Assembly (NCBI GenBank): GCA_041391425.1
Contig: JAWKNZ010000009.1
Span: 124,001 to 188,000, forward strand
From: JAWKNZ01 sp041391425
GTDB taxonomy: Bacteria; Bdellovibrionota_B; Oligoflexia; Oligoflexales; JAWKNZ01
Direction: 5' to 3'
DNA: 64,000 bases
In this document: piece by piece, positions 45,235 through 54,363 of the stretch
Position numbering within the stretch: position 1 is the first letter of the stretch
How the letters are laid out: every line of letters begins with the position of its first letter
Made by a program: the position numbers and the translations under genes
Notes under the pieces: generated by a model
Database searches by the model: none
What the model saw: the letters and a program-made list of their open reading frames with translations, nothing else
Told to the model about the DNA's origin: nothing

Positions 45235-46938
45235 ATGAGTTTTCTTGACATGGAACTTTCGCCGGCTATTTTGCAAGCGGTGAAGCAGCTAAATTATACG
45301 CAACCCACAGAGATTCAAAAGCAGGCTATTCCAGCTATGCTATCACTGGATAAAGATTTTGTTGGAATTGCTCAAACTGGAACGGGAAAGACTGCAGCTT
45401 TTATCATCCCATTATTGGAAAAAATGAGTTTAAAGCATTCTAATGTGCAGTCTTTAATTCTCTCTCCAACCCGTGAGCTTGCTATGCAAATCAAAGAGGA
45501 ATTTGACAAGCTAGCTTCTTTTACCAAGCATAAAAGTGTTGTTGTCTATGGTGGTGCTTCTTATTCTCAACAGATAAATAATCTACGAAAAAATAAGCCG
45601 CAGGTTGTAATTGGAACCCCCGGACGGGTTTTAGATTTTATGAAGCAAGGAATATTAGATTTCCAGTCAGCTCAATATTTGGTTTTAGACGAAGCTGATG
45701 AGATGTTAAATATGGGATTTTTTGATGACGTTCAGAAAATTTTGTCAGTATTTGCTACCGCAAATGAGGCAGAGAGAAAAATTTGGATGTTTTCTGCTAC
45801 TATGCCACAACCTATTCTTAATTTGATCCAAGATAGCTGTAAAGATCCGACTGTCGTGAGGATCGGCGCGAAAAATACTTCTAATGAAAATATTGAGCAA
45901 AAATATTTTTTGGTGAAAAAAATTCACTTTGCTGAAGCTCTTTACCGCGTGATATCGAAAGAAAAAGAAGATTTTTATGGTATTGTGTTCTGTCGAACGC
46001 GTTCGGAAACTAAAGAGCTTGCTGAAAACTTACTTTCAAGGGGCCTCGGTGTTGAAACTTTGCATGGAGAGCTAAATCAGTCGCAAAGAGACTTGGCGAT
46101 GCGAAGATTTAAGCGTAAGCAGGTTAAAATATTGATTTGTACTGATGTTGCTGCTCGTGGGCTTGATGTGGAAGCCTTGACCCATGTATTCAACTACGGC
46201 TTACCTCAAGACTGTGAGACGTATGTACACCGTATTGGCTGTACGGGTAGAGCTGGATCAAAGGGTATAGCTATTTCATTGGTGGATCCAAGCACTGTAC
46301 ATTTATTGAAAAGGATAGAAATTAAGCTTAAGAAAAAAATAGAACCTAGTAAATTGCCTTCGGTTCGTGATTTGAAGCTTGCACTCGCCCAAGACAAAAT
46401 GGCAAAGGTTGAGAAATTTCTAGCTGCAGATTCTGTATCAAATTTGCCATTTTCACCTCAGGCTGAGACGTTTGCTTTATTGTCTGAAAAATTTAGGAAT
46501 TTCAGCCATCAGGATTTTATTAAATTTCTCTATAGTTGGAAGTTTGAAGAAGGGTTTGCGCATATTGATGCTCTTGGCGACTTGAATGAACAATTGAAAC
46601 CCAAGGCTACTCGCGGTCAAAAGTTTGCCGGTAAATCTAGAGGTCGGTCGACGGGCTTTTCTTTATCAGATAGTAGTCAATCTCGAAAGACTAGTGCGAA
46701 AAATACTCGACTGTTTCTGAATATTGGGCGGCAAGATGGAATTGAACTTAAAGCTTTGATCAGGGAAGTGGCGAAGGCAACCGGACTTCGGCAAGGACAA
46801 ATTCAAAATGTAAGCTTAAAGCAGAGTTATAGCTTTATCGATATTCCAACAAATCGTTGTCAAGATATCTTGCATTTGAAGCAAACAAAGATTAAAAATC
46901 GTTCAATTCGTTTTCAACGGACTCATACCCCTACCTAG
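45235..46938 (+). CDS. DEAD-box ATP-dependent RNA helicase
   Basis: Unwinds short RNA duplexes, probably in ribosome assembly or RNA decay. The 567 residues show the Q motif (YTQPTEIQKQAIP), AQTGTGKT, PTRELAMQ, TPGRVLDF, DEAD, SAT, then ICTDVAARGLDV and motif VI. The C-terminal region has a basic Arg/Ser linker and a DbpA-like RNA-binding domain (IGRQDGIELKALIREVAKAT), so it is of the DeaD/CsdA type. Motif VI reads HRIGCTGRAG instead of HRIGRTGRAG: an Arg normally contacting ATP is Cys. ATG 45235 follows CTTGGAG. The 420-base region upstream may be a long leader. Confidence 0.92.
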   Translation: MSFLDMELSPAILQAVKQLNYTQPTEIQKQAIPAMLSLDKDFVGIAQTGTGKTAAFIIPLLEKMSLKHSNVQSLILSPTRELAMQIKEEFDKLASFTKHKSVVVYGGASYSQQINNLRKNKPQVVIGTPGRVLDFMKQGILDFQSAQYLVLDEADEMLNMGFFDDVQKILSVFATANEAERKIWMFSATMPQPILNLIQDSCKDPTVVRIGAKNTSNENIEQKYFLVKKIHFAEALYRVISKEKEDFYGIVFCRTRSETKELAENLLSRGLGVETLHGELNQSQRDLAMRRFKRKQVKILICTDVAARGLDVEALTHVFNYGLPQDCETYVHRIGCTGRAGSKGIAISLVDPSTVHLLKRIEIKLKKKIEPSKLPSVRDLKLALAQDKMAKVEKFLAADSVSNLPFSPQAETFALLSEKFRNFSHQDFIKFLYSWKFEEGFAHIDALGDLNEQLKPKATRGQKFAGKSRGRSTGFSLSDSSQSRKTSAKNTRLFLNIGRQDGIELKALIREVAKATGLRQGQIQNVSLKQSYSFIDIPTNRCQDILHLKQTKIKNRSIRFQRTHTPT

Positions 46939-47021
46939 AGTTTGAATTTTCATATATCATATACTTAGGCCCAGTTTGTTTGAGTATATGCCTAGATTCT
47001 TTTAAATTGCCCGACGTGTAA

Positions 47022-47183
47022 CCTGGATCTGAAATTTTTTGAAAAACTGTAGTATTTTCACCAGATTTGAAGTTCGGCCGGGTGCTAGGCGCAAGGAGGT
47101 GGGAAACCGCAGTGTATATGTTGGTACATGAGGATTTCCTGACGACGAAGCATGCCGCAACCGACTAGAAATTCGGATCCGGG
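47022..47183 (-). mobile_element. MITE-like element, family B, copy 4 (6-bp target duplication)
   Basis: Reversed relative to copies 1-3. Direct repeat GTGTAA at 47016-47021 and 47184-47189. It lies between the helicase gene and the dynamin-like gene, 72 bases before the latter's start, so it may influence that promoter. Confidence 0.85.
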
Positions 47184-47255
47184 GTGTAATATACCCGCAA
47201 GCAACCAAGATTAAACTGTTTCTTGTGGCAGCTAGGGCTTTAATGGGGGGCGAAT

Positions 47256-48692
47256 TTGCAAAATGAAGAATATAAAAATAATTATATTGAATCTCTAAGG
47301 TTAGAGTTGATTCAGTTGGTTGAGAATGAATTGACTCCTGCTGCACAAAAATATGGATATAGCGATACTCCTTTACAATCGAATATAAAGTGGAAACCAA
47401 TGGTGCTTATCCTTGGTAATTACTCTTCAGGGAAGTCTACCTTAATTAATGAGTTTCTACAGGGGCAAATTCAGGAAACGGGGCAAGCGCCGACAGATGA
47501 TTCATTTACAGTTATTACTTGTGACGATATTGCTACGCAGTCTGCGATTTTAGAAACTAGGAAGTTTGGCGAAAGTGGAGTTTGTGTTCAGGAAATACGA
47601 GATGGAAAGGTGCTGCTTAATGACCCTCAATATCCTTTCGAGTCCCTTTGTAAACAAGGTGATCGCTTTGTCTCACATTTTAAGTTGAAGAAAGTGAATG
47701 CTCCGTTTCTTAAGAATTTAGCTTTGATTGATACCCCAGGTATGTTGGATTCTATAGCAGAGAGAGATCGAGGTTATGATTACCAACAGGTCATTGGAGA
47801 TTTGGCACAAATTGCTGATCTGATATTGATTTTATTTGACCCTCACAAAGCTGGAACAGTCCAAGAAACTTATCACAGTCTAAGAGAAACCTTGCCAACT
47901 AAGACGTTTGAGGATCGTGTCGTTTTTGTCTTAAATCGTATTGATGAGTGCCGCAATTTGCCCGATTTGATTAAAGTATATGGGACACTTTGTTGGAATT
48001 TATCACAAATGACAGGTCGGAAGGATATACCGAAAATTCTGATGACTTATTCTCCTTCGGTTAGAGAATCTTCGGCAACTGGTGAACAATCTTTTCTTAG
48101 GTTATTAGACAACCAACGGGAAGAATTGAGGCAGCTAGTTTTAAAGGCTCCTCGTAATAGGTTGGACAACTTAGCTAGCTTTGTCGAAACTCATAGCGCA
48201 CGTTTGGCTCACTTGTTAGAGGGTGTTTATGAGTTTGCAAAAAGATTGAGAAACATGAAGCTGAAGTTTGCGCTATTCGGCCTTATAGCCTCTCTGTTTG
48301 CAGGTGCAAGTTTGTCTTTTTATTTTTCCGGAGCAGAGTTTGCATCTCAAATGAGCCGTGAAGTTGCGGTTGGGATTGCTGGTGGTATTTCGATTATAGC
48401 TTATGTTGTTTGGATTTTCTTGGTGAATCGTACTATTGATTTTATCGTCCGCCCTCGATTGTTAAAGCAGTTGGATACTCTTACTGAGCTTGATAGTCAA
48501 GCGAGGTTGGATACATGGAGCGCGGTTTCTGAAATTTTAGAGAAATATCTTAAAAACGTGGATAACCTTCCTTCTGTTAGTGTGTTGAAAAAAGAATTTG
48601 AGTCGGTGCGTCGGGTGTACGTTAAGGGCTCGAAAGAGATTCGCACCGCAATTAATGAAATGCCATCGAAGCATTCCACCCCGACACTTTAG
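47256..48692 (+). CDS. Dynamin-like GTPase with C-terminal membrane helices
   Basis: The 478-residue protein has a GTPase domain (about 48-290): G1 GNYSSGKSTLINEFLQG, G3 LIDTPGMLDS and G4 LNRID in place of NKxD. Sequence around G2 (TDDSFTVITC) is of the dynamin/EHD type. Two helices (LKFALFGLIASLFAGASLSF and VAVGIAGGISIIAYVVWIF) at about 340-400 insert in the membrane, flanked by coiled-coil stalk segments. Such proteins bend or remodel membranes. The start TTG 47256 is the only in-frame start consistent with the open frame, with GGGGGCGA upstream. It lies downstream of a family B element; the next gene starts 245 bases later. Confidence 0.75.
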   Translation: MQNEEYKNNYIESLRLELIQLVENELTPAAQKYGYSDTPLQSNIKWKPMVLILGNYSSGKSTLINEFLQGQIQETGQAPTDDSFTVITCDDIATQSAILETRKFGESGVCVQEIRDGKVLLNDPQYPFESLCKQGDRFVSHFKLKKVNAPFLKNLALIDTPGMLDSIAERDRGYDYQQVIGDLAQIADLILILFDPHKAGTVQETYHSLRETLPTKTFEDRVVFVLNRIDECRNLPDLIKVYGTLCWNLSQMTGRKDIPKILMTYSPSVRESSATGEQSFLRLLDNQREELRQLVLKAPRNRLDNLASFVETHSARLAHLLEGVYEFAKRLRNMKLKFALFGLIASLFAGASLSFYFSGAEFASQMSREVAVGIAGGISIIAYVVWIFLVNRTIDFIVRPRLLKQLDTLTELDSQARLDTWSAVSEILEKYLKNVDNLPSVSVLKKEFESVRRVYVKGSKEIRTAINEMPSKHSTPTL

Positions 48693-48937
48693 AGTGTCGT
48701 TATATGTCAGTTTTATATTGTCTCGATTTTAGTTATGGGAATCTTGCTAGGCTAAGATCATTCACAACCTATTTTTGTAGACCTCGAACTTCGAGTCTTG
48801 CTATGCTACTAATGCATTTGTATACTTTGGTTTTTAATTGAAGGAAGCGTGTGTAAAATTTTCCTAGGACCATAATCTTATTCAATGGTATATTTCCCTT
48901 ATATAAAATTACCCAATAAAATATAGGAGTGTGGATT

Positions 48938-49300
48938 ATGTCATTGTATGAGCGTTTAGGTGGTCAGGCTGCTGTAGATCAAGCTGTAGATATGTTTTAT
49001 CGTCGGGTATTGGTTGATGAGCGGATTAGTCATTTTTTTGATGACATTGATATGGATGGACAGATTTCAAAACAAAAGGCTTTTTTGACTATGGTTTTTG
49101 GAGGACCTAATAATTATTCAGGTAAAGACATGCGAGAAGGTCATAGCCGACTTATCGACAAAGGGTTAAATGATAGCCATGTTGATTTGGTAATTGAACA
49201 TCTTGGAGCCGTTTTAAATGAATTGGGTGCTGCCGAGAGCGATATTCAGGAAGTAGCAAATATTGCGAATAGTGTTAGAAATGACGTATTGAGCCGTTAA
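48938..49300 (+). CDS. Group 1 truncated haemoglobin
   Basis: A 120-residue haem protein that binds O2 and can detoxify NO. Conserved features are MSLYERLGGQAAVDQAVDMF, FYRRVLVDERISHFFDDIDM (distal side), FGGPNNYSGKDM and the proximal haem ligand His in EGHSRLIDKGLN, with HVDLVIEHLGAVLNELG after it. The start ATG 48938 is preferred with ATAGGAG upstream; a GTG three codons earlier is possible. A ferredoxin-type reductase gene follows 119 bases later, an arrangement that could supply electrons to the haem. The 240-base upstream region holds nothing else. Confidence 0.9.
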   Translation: MSLYERLGGQAAVDQAVDMFYRRVLVDERISHFFDDIDMDGQISKQKAFLTMVFGGPNNYSGKDMREGHSRLIDKGLNDSHVDLVIEHLGAVLNELGAAESDIQEVANIANSVRNDVLSR

Positions 49301-49419
49301 TGGTACAACTATAGGTGTGATTTCTTCATTGTTTGTATGCTAGATTTTTTGAAGAAGGTAAGATTGAGGTGGGTGCTACAAGTAGATTTTAAGAAAAGTT
49401 GGTTTGTTTAAGGGTTTTG

Positions 49420-50421
49420 ATGGCAGATTTACCTTCAGTACAAATTACTCATAATGGAGAAACACTTATAGTCAATGAGGGGGAATCTGTCTTAGATTGT
49501 TTGTTGCGGCATGGACATATTGTCCCATATTCTTGTAAAACTGGTGCATGTCAAAGTTGTCTGATAAAGGCTATTGATGGTACACCTGGTGAGCAGGCAA
49601 TGCTTGGGTTGAAAAGTACTCTGAAAAAGCAAAACTTTTTCTTAGCATGCCAGTGTTTGCCTAAAGAAAATCTGACTGTCTGTGAGCCTTTACTTGAAGA
49701 ATCAAGTTTTGAATGTAAAGTTGTGGACAAGGTTAAGCTGAATCATGATGTTATTGCGCTGCGTGTTGAACTATGTGCTGACTTTCCCTGCCGTTCTGGT
49801 CAATTTGTTAATATCGTACATCCAGATGGTAAAACTATTAGAAGTTACTCGATCGCCAATCTCCCTGATAAGGATCAGTATATAGAATTTAATATTCGTA
49901 GGATTGCTGGTGGCAAAATGACGAATTGGTTGCATGATGTGGTAAATAAAGGTGATAGCCTTCGTATTAGGGGCGCAAGTGGAGACTGCTTTTACTGTCA
50001 TCACGAAGAGGAGGAACGGCATTTTTCAATTGTACTCGCCGGTACTGGAACGGGCTTAGCTCCTTTAATTGGAATCCTTTTAGATGCTCTAAATCAAGAG
50101 CACAAAGGTAAGATTATTCTTTTACATGGGGTAAGAAGCGAATCAGACCTCTATTATCGAGAGATGCTAGAGAAATTAACGGTAGATTTTGGCTGTTTTG
50201 ACTATATTCCTTGTGTGCTAGCTTCTGGGAATAGTGAGGAGGCCTTTCTTCCTTCTCGTCATATTGCTGATTCGATGCTAGACGCGATCAAAGATCTCGA
50301 ACCTTCAAAAATTCTAGCCTATTTTTGTGGAAACCCAGAAATGGTAGCTCTGTTAAAAGAAAGCTTTTTGCAGGCGTTGGGTCTAAGTATATCTTTTCCG
50401 ATCCTTTTTTCCTACTGTTGA
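49420..50421 (+). CDS. Ferredoxin-type [2Fe-2S]/FAD/NAD oxidoreductase
   Basis: An electron-transfer reductase. The N-terminal plant-type ferredoxin domain has the cluster ligands in YSCKTGACQSCLIKA and a distal Cys in FFLACQC. The FAD domain has RSYSIANLPD, and the NAD domain has LAGTGTGLAPLIGILLDAL and YFCGNPEMVALLKE near the end. Start ATG 49420 gives MADLPSVQITHNGE; the open frame extends upstream to TTG 49399. Near the C-terminus the frame ends with SISFPILFSYC, whereas other frames read IFSDPFF and then PTVELSGEDAHYLANF to a stop at 50513-50515. Two single-base losses (one in a T run) would restore this longer family-like tail. Confidence 0.85.
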   Translation: MADLPSVQITHNGETLIVNEGESVLDCLLRHGHIVPYSCKTGACQSCLIKAIDGTPGEQAMLGLKSTLKKQNFFLACQCLPKENLTVCEPLLEESSFECKVVDKVKLNHDVIALRVELCADFPCRSGQFVNIVHPDGKTIRSYSIANLPDKDQYIEFNIRRIAGGKMTNWLHDVVNKGDSLRIRGASGDCFYCHHEEEERHFSIVLAGTGTGLAPLIGILLDALNQEHKGKIILLHGVRSESDLYYREMLEKLTVDFGCFDYIPCVLASGNSEEAFLPSRHIADSMLDAIKDLEPSKILAYFCGNPEMVALLKESFLQALGLSISFPILFSYC

Positions 50422-50588
50422 GTTAAGTGGAGAAGATGCGCATTATTTAGCTAATTTTAATAACAGGAGTATAAAAACTAGGTTGTTGATTTATAAAAGC
50501 ATTCTGTTGCATTGAAATATTTTTTGGATTTACCTAGAAATTATTGAAATTTTACCAAAATTGTTAAAGAGTGAGAGCTAATCTCTAC

Positions 50589-50751
50589 CCAGGATCTGAA
50601 ATTTTTTGAAAAACTATAGTGTTTTCAACGGATTCTAAGTTCTGTCGGGTGCTAGGCGCGAGGAGGTAGGAAACCGCAGTGTACATGTTGGTATATGAGG
50701 ATATCCTGACGACGAAGCAACGCCGCAACTGGCTAGAAATTCGGATCCGGG
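50589..50751 (-). mobile_element. MITE-like element, family B, copy 5 (6-bp target duplication)
   Basis: Same orientation as copy 4. Direct repeat CTCTAC at 50583-50588 and 50752-50757. It lies in the 540-base gap after the reductase gene; apart from the displaced tail of that gene the gap shows nothing else. Confidence 0.85.
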
Positions 50752-50965
50752 CTCTACTTTTAAGTATTTCTATCCAGATTAGTTTTACACTTAGATGGAA
50801 GAGTGTAGCATTATAGTTCTCTGCGCATAGGAGGGTATAGGCATGACAGGGCGAAGAGACTGACACCGATATTTCAAGCAACGAGATTCCGAAAAGGTAC
50901 CTCGTTGCTTGGTTTTGGGAGGCTTATAAGATTGTAAGCTCCAATTTATGCCATTTTAGTGCTCA

Positions 50966-51538
50966 TTAATGGTAGGCGCGGCCAAAGCCAGTTAATTCCA
51001 TTGATACTTCTCTAAGTTGCTCTGGGCTTACGTTTTTGACAAGGCCATATACTGGGACTTGTTGTTGGTTTACCCATTGCTCAGAAATTTTTCCAGATTC
51101 AACGTCTTTAATTGTGACGTGCTGAGTTGTAAATGTTCCGGCAGGAACTACAACTTCGACTTCCTCGATAGAGATAACTTCTATTTCACCTTGCTCAGGG
51201 GCATCTTGCTCATTTCCATCTACAATCATTTTCAAAACTTCGCCTGTTGCTGGATTGACCAATAGTTCAACTAAGTGGTCTCCTCCGAGAGGTCCTAAAG
51301 ATAGTTGTTGGTTAATCCAAAAGTTATCACCAACTTGCTCACGAATAGTAACTTCAGCCGTACCTGAACCCATACTAAACCTAAGGTTATACTCGGCATG
51401 GTCACCAACTTCCCAGTCGATTAAGTTAAGAGCGGCATGTATGCGGAAATCGTTTTTAATTATTTTCGAAACTAACTCATTCGCTAAAATATTAGTCGAA
51501 AAGAAGAATGCACAAACACTAGCTAATAATAGCTTCAT
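50966..51538 (-). CDS. Exported protein of unknown function
   Basis: Start at ATG 51538 with AAGGAGG upstream and a clean signal peptide (KLLLASVCAFFFSTNILA). The open frame reaches 51619, but the upstream part lacks these signals. The mature 170 residues are beta-rich: WEVGDHAEYNLRF, TIREQVGDNFWINQQ, VVPAGTFTTQHVTIKD. The pattern resembles DUF3108-like periplasmic proteins, though weakly. No cysteine pair or catalytic motif is visible. Its upstream region contains family A copy 4, about 180 bases away. Confidence 0.6.
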   Translation of the reverse strand: MKLLLASVCAFFFSTNILANELVSKIIKNDFRIHAALNLIDWEVGDHAEYNLRFSMGSGTAEVTIREQVGDNFWINQQLSLGPLGGDHLVELLVNPATGEVLKMIVDGNEQDAPEQGEIEVISIEEVEVVVPAGTFTTQHVTIKDVESGKISEQWVNQQQVPVYGLVKNVSPEQLREVSMELTGFGRAYH

Positions 51539-51721
51539 AAAACCTCCTTGATTGTTATAATAAATAACAATGCAACAAATTAAAAAAATCATCCGAAAAT
51601 CTAGAGCCAGTATATCCATTAGTGGAGAAAAAGCAAAATGAATTTTTTTAGGTTATAGATAAAGTTTTTTATACAGCCGATAAAGCTATACATGGGAATT
51701 CGACATTGCTGCGGCTTGTTA

Positions 51722-51904
51722 CTAGGGCGTGTTGACGTTTCATTTTCGTAGCGAGAGACAAATACTTGAAAGTCGCAGCTAGGAAGGGTTTCAAAAATTA
51801 CCGGAGGTGTACTAGATGTACATTGAGGATAATTTTTGAAACCATGACAATCGCGCAGATTCCGCGATGGTCGTAGTAGGAAATGAAACGTCAACACGTC
51901 CTAG
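51722..51904 (+). mobile_element. MITE-like element, family A, copy 4
   Basis: Same orientation as copies 1 and 2, with CTAG at both ends (51722-51725 and 51901-51904). The right CTAG contains the TAG stop codon (51901-51903) of the cyclase gene, which lies on the minus strand. The right arm is altered in the middle (ATCGCGCAGATTCCGCGAT). Confidence 0.85.
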
Positions 51905-54363
51905 ATAGCTTCAGGTGGGCGTGTATCAGAAAATGGGGCTAGGCAGTCGAACAGGCCATTTCTTTGTTCAAAGGAAAGGGTTGTTAATAAAAGTCCGTGT
52001 TCGAAGTTGTTTCCAGCTTTTCCACTCCAACGGACTTCTGCTGATAGGTTTGTTATCCCGATTTCTTTTAAACGATTTCCAAGGCTGCTATCTTCTGATT
52101 CTATGTTGAGTTTAAAGATTTTACCTTTTTCAATATGGATAGGGAGCAAAAGGCTCATTCCAGAAAGGGAGAAATTTAGGACTGTCCCAATACCAAAATC
52201 TGTTGAAACTTGGATAATTCCAGGTTGGAGTTTAATTCGTTTGGTGCGTCTATCAGGCTTACAGAAATTTTTATAAGCTAACGTTGCCTGAACTTTTTTG
52301 CTGGTATTTTCGTAAAATGGATTGTAGTCGAAGGCGGCAATGGCGTTCTTGTGGTGTTTAATATTTATCATCTTAGCTGTAAGCGCTAGTGGATTTATTT
52401 CGGAGTTTTCAATTAAATTTTTGGTAGTGGCGCTAATCATGATGCTATAAATGTCACATGCCCCCTCAAGACGCTTGGCAAAATTAACTCCATTTCCTAT
52501 GACAGTGAACTCTATGCGTTGGCCACTGCCTAAATTTCCTAGGAAACAAGTCGCAGTGTTGATCCCTATGCGTAATGGCATTATGACTTCATTCTTCTTA
52601 GCATTTTTTATGGAACGTTCTATACTTTTTTCTTGGATTGCTGTTGCAGCTGCTATGGCTGCTTGTGCATGTTGTTCGATAGTTTGTCCAGTTCTGAAAC
52701 TATAACCGAAATAAGCTAATAGGCCATCTCCTAGTGTTTTGTCAACAATTCCACCATGATCATGGATGATTGTTGAAGCTTCGCCTAAGATCTCTTTAAG
52801 TGTTTCAAAAGCATGACGTGGAATCATGTTTTCTGATACCAGGGAAAAGCCGACAATGTCGATGAAGACTAAGCTTAAAACCCGTTCTTTAGGTTCTAAA
52901 TCAATTAAGTGTGGATTCTTCAAAATATTGTCGAGCTCAGATGCATTGATTGCACCTTCGAGTGCTTGTCTAATGGCTCTGGCTTTCTTTTCAGCTAATA
53001 ATGATTTTTTTGCATGGATTGTAAGGTTAGATGCAGTAAACGCAATGAGTGGAGTCATCCAAGGTATTTCGATTGCAAAATAACTGAATATTATGATTGC
53101 TATCGCAGGTATTAAGGTTGTTAAGAGTACTAGGGTGCACCAGTAGGCGAGTGAGTGGAGTGCGCCAGCTGTGAGGATTCCAGCTATTACAGCAACACTA
53201 ATCAACAGTGTGTGGTTATTATAAGGTTTGAGCCACTGTCCCGTTAAAGTTGAATTAATCAGTGCAGCAGGAACTATTCCTGCTGGTAAATCACCAAATG
53301 GTGTCCATTTAAAATCTGTATTTCCAGTATAAAAAAGAGGGAGGATAAGCACAGTATCACCGGCATTAATTAAATCTAAAGGCATACCTTTTTGTGCTCT
53401 GTTTAAGAAATATTTCAGACTCATGATAGTTCGGTTTTTATACAGATCACTTTCATGAGGAAAAAAATTTACTGGGAGGAAGCCTTCATCGTCCAGAGTT
53501 AATTTTTTGCCATCGACGTCTAGCATTCCATTTTTGAAGCTCCAATGCTTGGCACTGAAGAGAAATGCATGTGGAATTGCTTTCGCAAAATCTACGTGTA
53601 GTAGCGGTGCAATTCTACCGTTACCTCTATATACGACATGCCCTATATGAGATATAACTTCTGCTATTTTATAAGTAGGACCAAAAAAGCTGTAGTTATT
53701 GTAATTTGGTAAAGTTGGTAGCTGAGCTGTGTTATTTGAGCTAACCTTTTCTTTCAGTTGGAAATCTTTCCAGCCCATATTTAGATCGTAACGGAAGGGC
53801 ACTTTTCTTATTGATGCAGAAGCAGCGACTGTGATAGGTGTTTTTATTGTCTTAAGGGATTCAATTGCTAAGTCGGCTTTTTGATTAGGGTCTACAATTT
53901 TAGACCAAAGCTTATCTATAAATATGTTTTGTGGGTGGCGAGCATCTATAGCACTAAGCAAAGTGGCCCACTGCTCTATAGGTAAAACCCAGGTATCGAG
54001 TGCGGCAAAGGCCGAGTCGTCTAAAACGAGTATTTTTAACTTTTCAGATATTATCGGGTTTTGTTTGAAAAAAGCTCTGGCTCGAAAATCAATAGGTCTG
54101 GCAAGCTTCTCATCTAAATAAGTACCACCAGAGCTATGCTGTAATAGTAGCGAAGCAATTAGCCAAAAACCACCGACCATCAAAGCCCAAAAAATGTTTA
54201 GACTGGAAGCTGTTTGATATTTACCTATATTTTTTAGTGTGTGAAAAAATGTGTTTTTATAAAGGCTATGTAATTTAGGCATTTTTTTTTCTTGTACTTT
54301 TAAATTTTGTACTTCGTATTTATTTGAGGGCTTTGGTAGCCAATTTTTTTGATTCTTTAGCAA
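51901..54363 (-). CDS. CHASE2 / class III nucleotide cyclase / PilZ receptor
   Basis: An 820-residue membrane receptor. A first helix (FWALMVGGFWLIASLLL, about 58-75) leads to a periplasmic CHASE2 sensor (RARAFFKQNPIISEKLKILV and LDTWVLPIEQW). Three further helices follow at about 375-445. The cyclase domain (about 495-690) has VFIDIVGFSLVSENM with the first metal Asp, GGIVDKTLGDGLLAYFG with the second metal Asp, and GINTATCFLGNLGSGQRIE. The end carries a PilZ-like domain with the RRTKR box and LNFSLSGMSLLLP, the usual c-di-GMP binding site. Product (cAMP or cGMP) cannot be told by eye. The stop codon coincides with family A copy 4. Confidence 0.85.
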   Translation of the reverse strand: MLKNQKNWLPKPSNKYEVQNLKVQEKKMPKLHSLYKNTFFHTLKNIGKYQTASSLNIFWALMVGGFWLIASLLLQHSSGGTYLDEKLARPIDFRARAFFKQNPIISEKLKILVLDDSAFAALDTWVLPIEQWATLLSAIDARHPQNIFIDKLWSKIVDPNQKADLAIESLKTIKTPITVAASASIRKVPFRYDLNMGWKDFQLKEKVSSNNTAQLPTLPNYNNYSFFGPTYKIAEVISHIGHVVYRGNGRIAPLLHVDFAKAIPHAFLFSAKHWSFKNGMLDVDGKKLTLDDEGFLPVNFFPHESDLYKNRTIMSLKYFLNRAQKGMPLDLINAGDTVLILPLFYTGNTDFKWTPFGDLPAGIVPAALINSTLTGQWLKPYNNHTLLISVAVIAGILTAGALHSLAYWCTLVLLTTLIPAIAIIIFSYFAIEIPWMTPLIAFTASNLTIHAKKSLLAEKKARAIRQALEGAINASELDNILKNPHLIDLEPKERVLSLVFIDIVGFSLVSENMIPRHAFETLKEILGEASTIIHDHGGIVDKTLGDGLLAYFGYSFRTGQTIEQHAQAAIAAATAIQEKSIERSIKNAKKNEVIMPLRIGINTATCFLGNLGSGQRIEFTVIGNGVNFAKRLEGACDIYSIMISATTKNLIENSEINPLALTAKMINIKHHKNAIAAFDYNPFYENTSKKVQATLAYKNFCKPDRRTKRIKLQPGIIQVSTDFGIGTVLNFSLSGMSLLLPIHIEKGKIFKLNIESEDSSLGNRLKEIGITNLSAEVRWSGKAGNNFEHGLLLTTLSFEQRNGLFDCLAPFSDTRPPEAI

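Noticed and set aside
45022..45276. An 84-codon minus-strand ORF in the leader of the helicase gene
   Set aside because: It overlaps the helicase start, lacks a ribosome-binding site and has no recognisable domain.
47022..50751. Composite transposon formed by family B copies 4 and 5 around the dynamin, haemoglobin and reductase genes
   Set aside because: Each copy has its own different 6-bp duplication, so they inserted separately.
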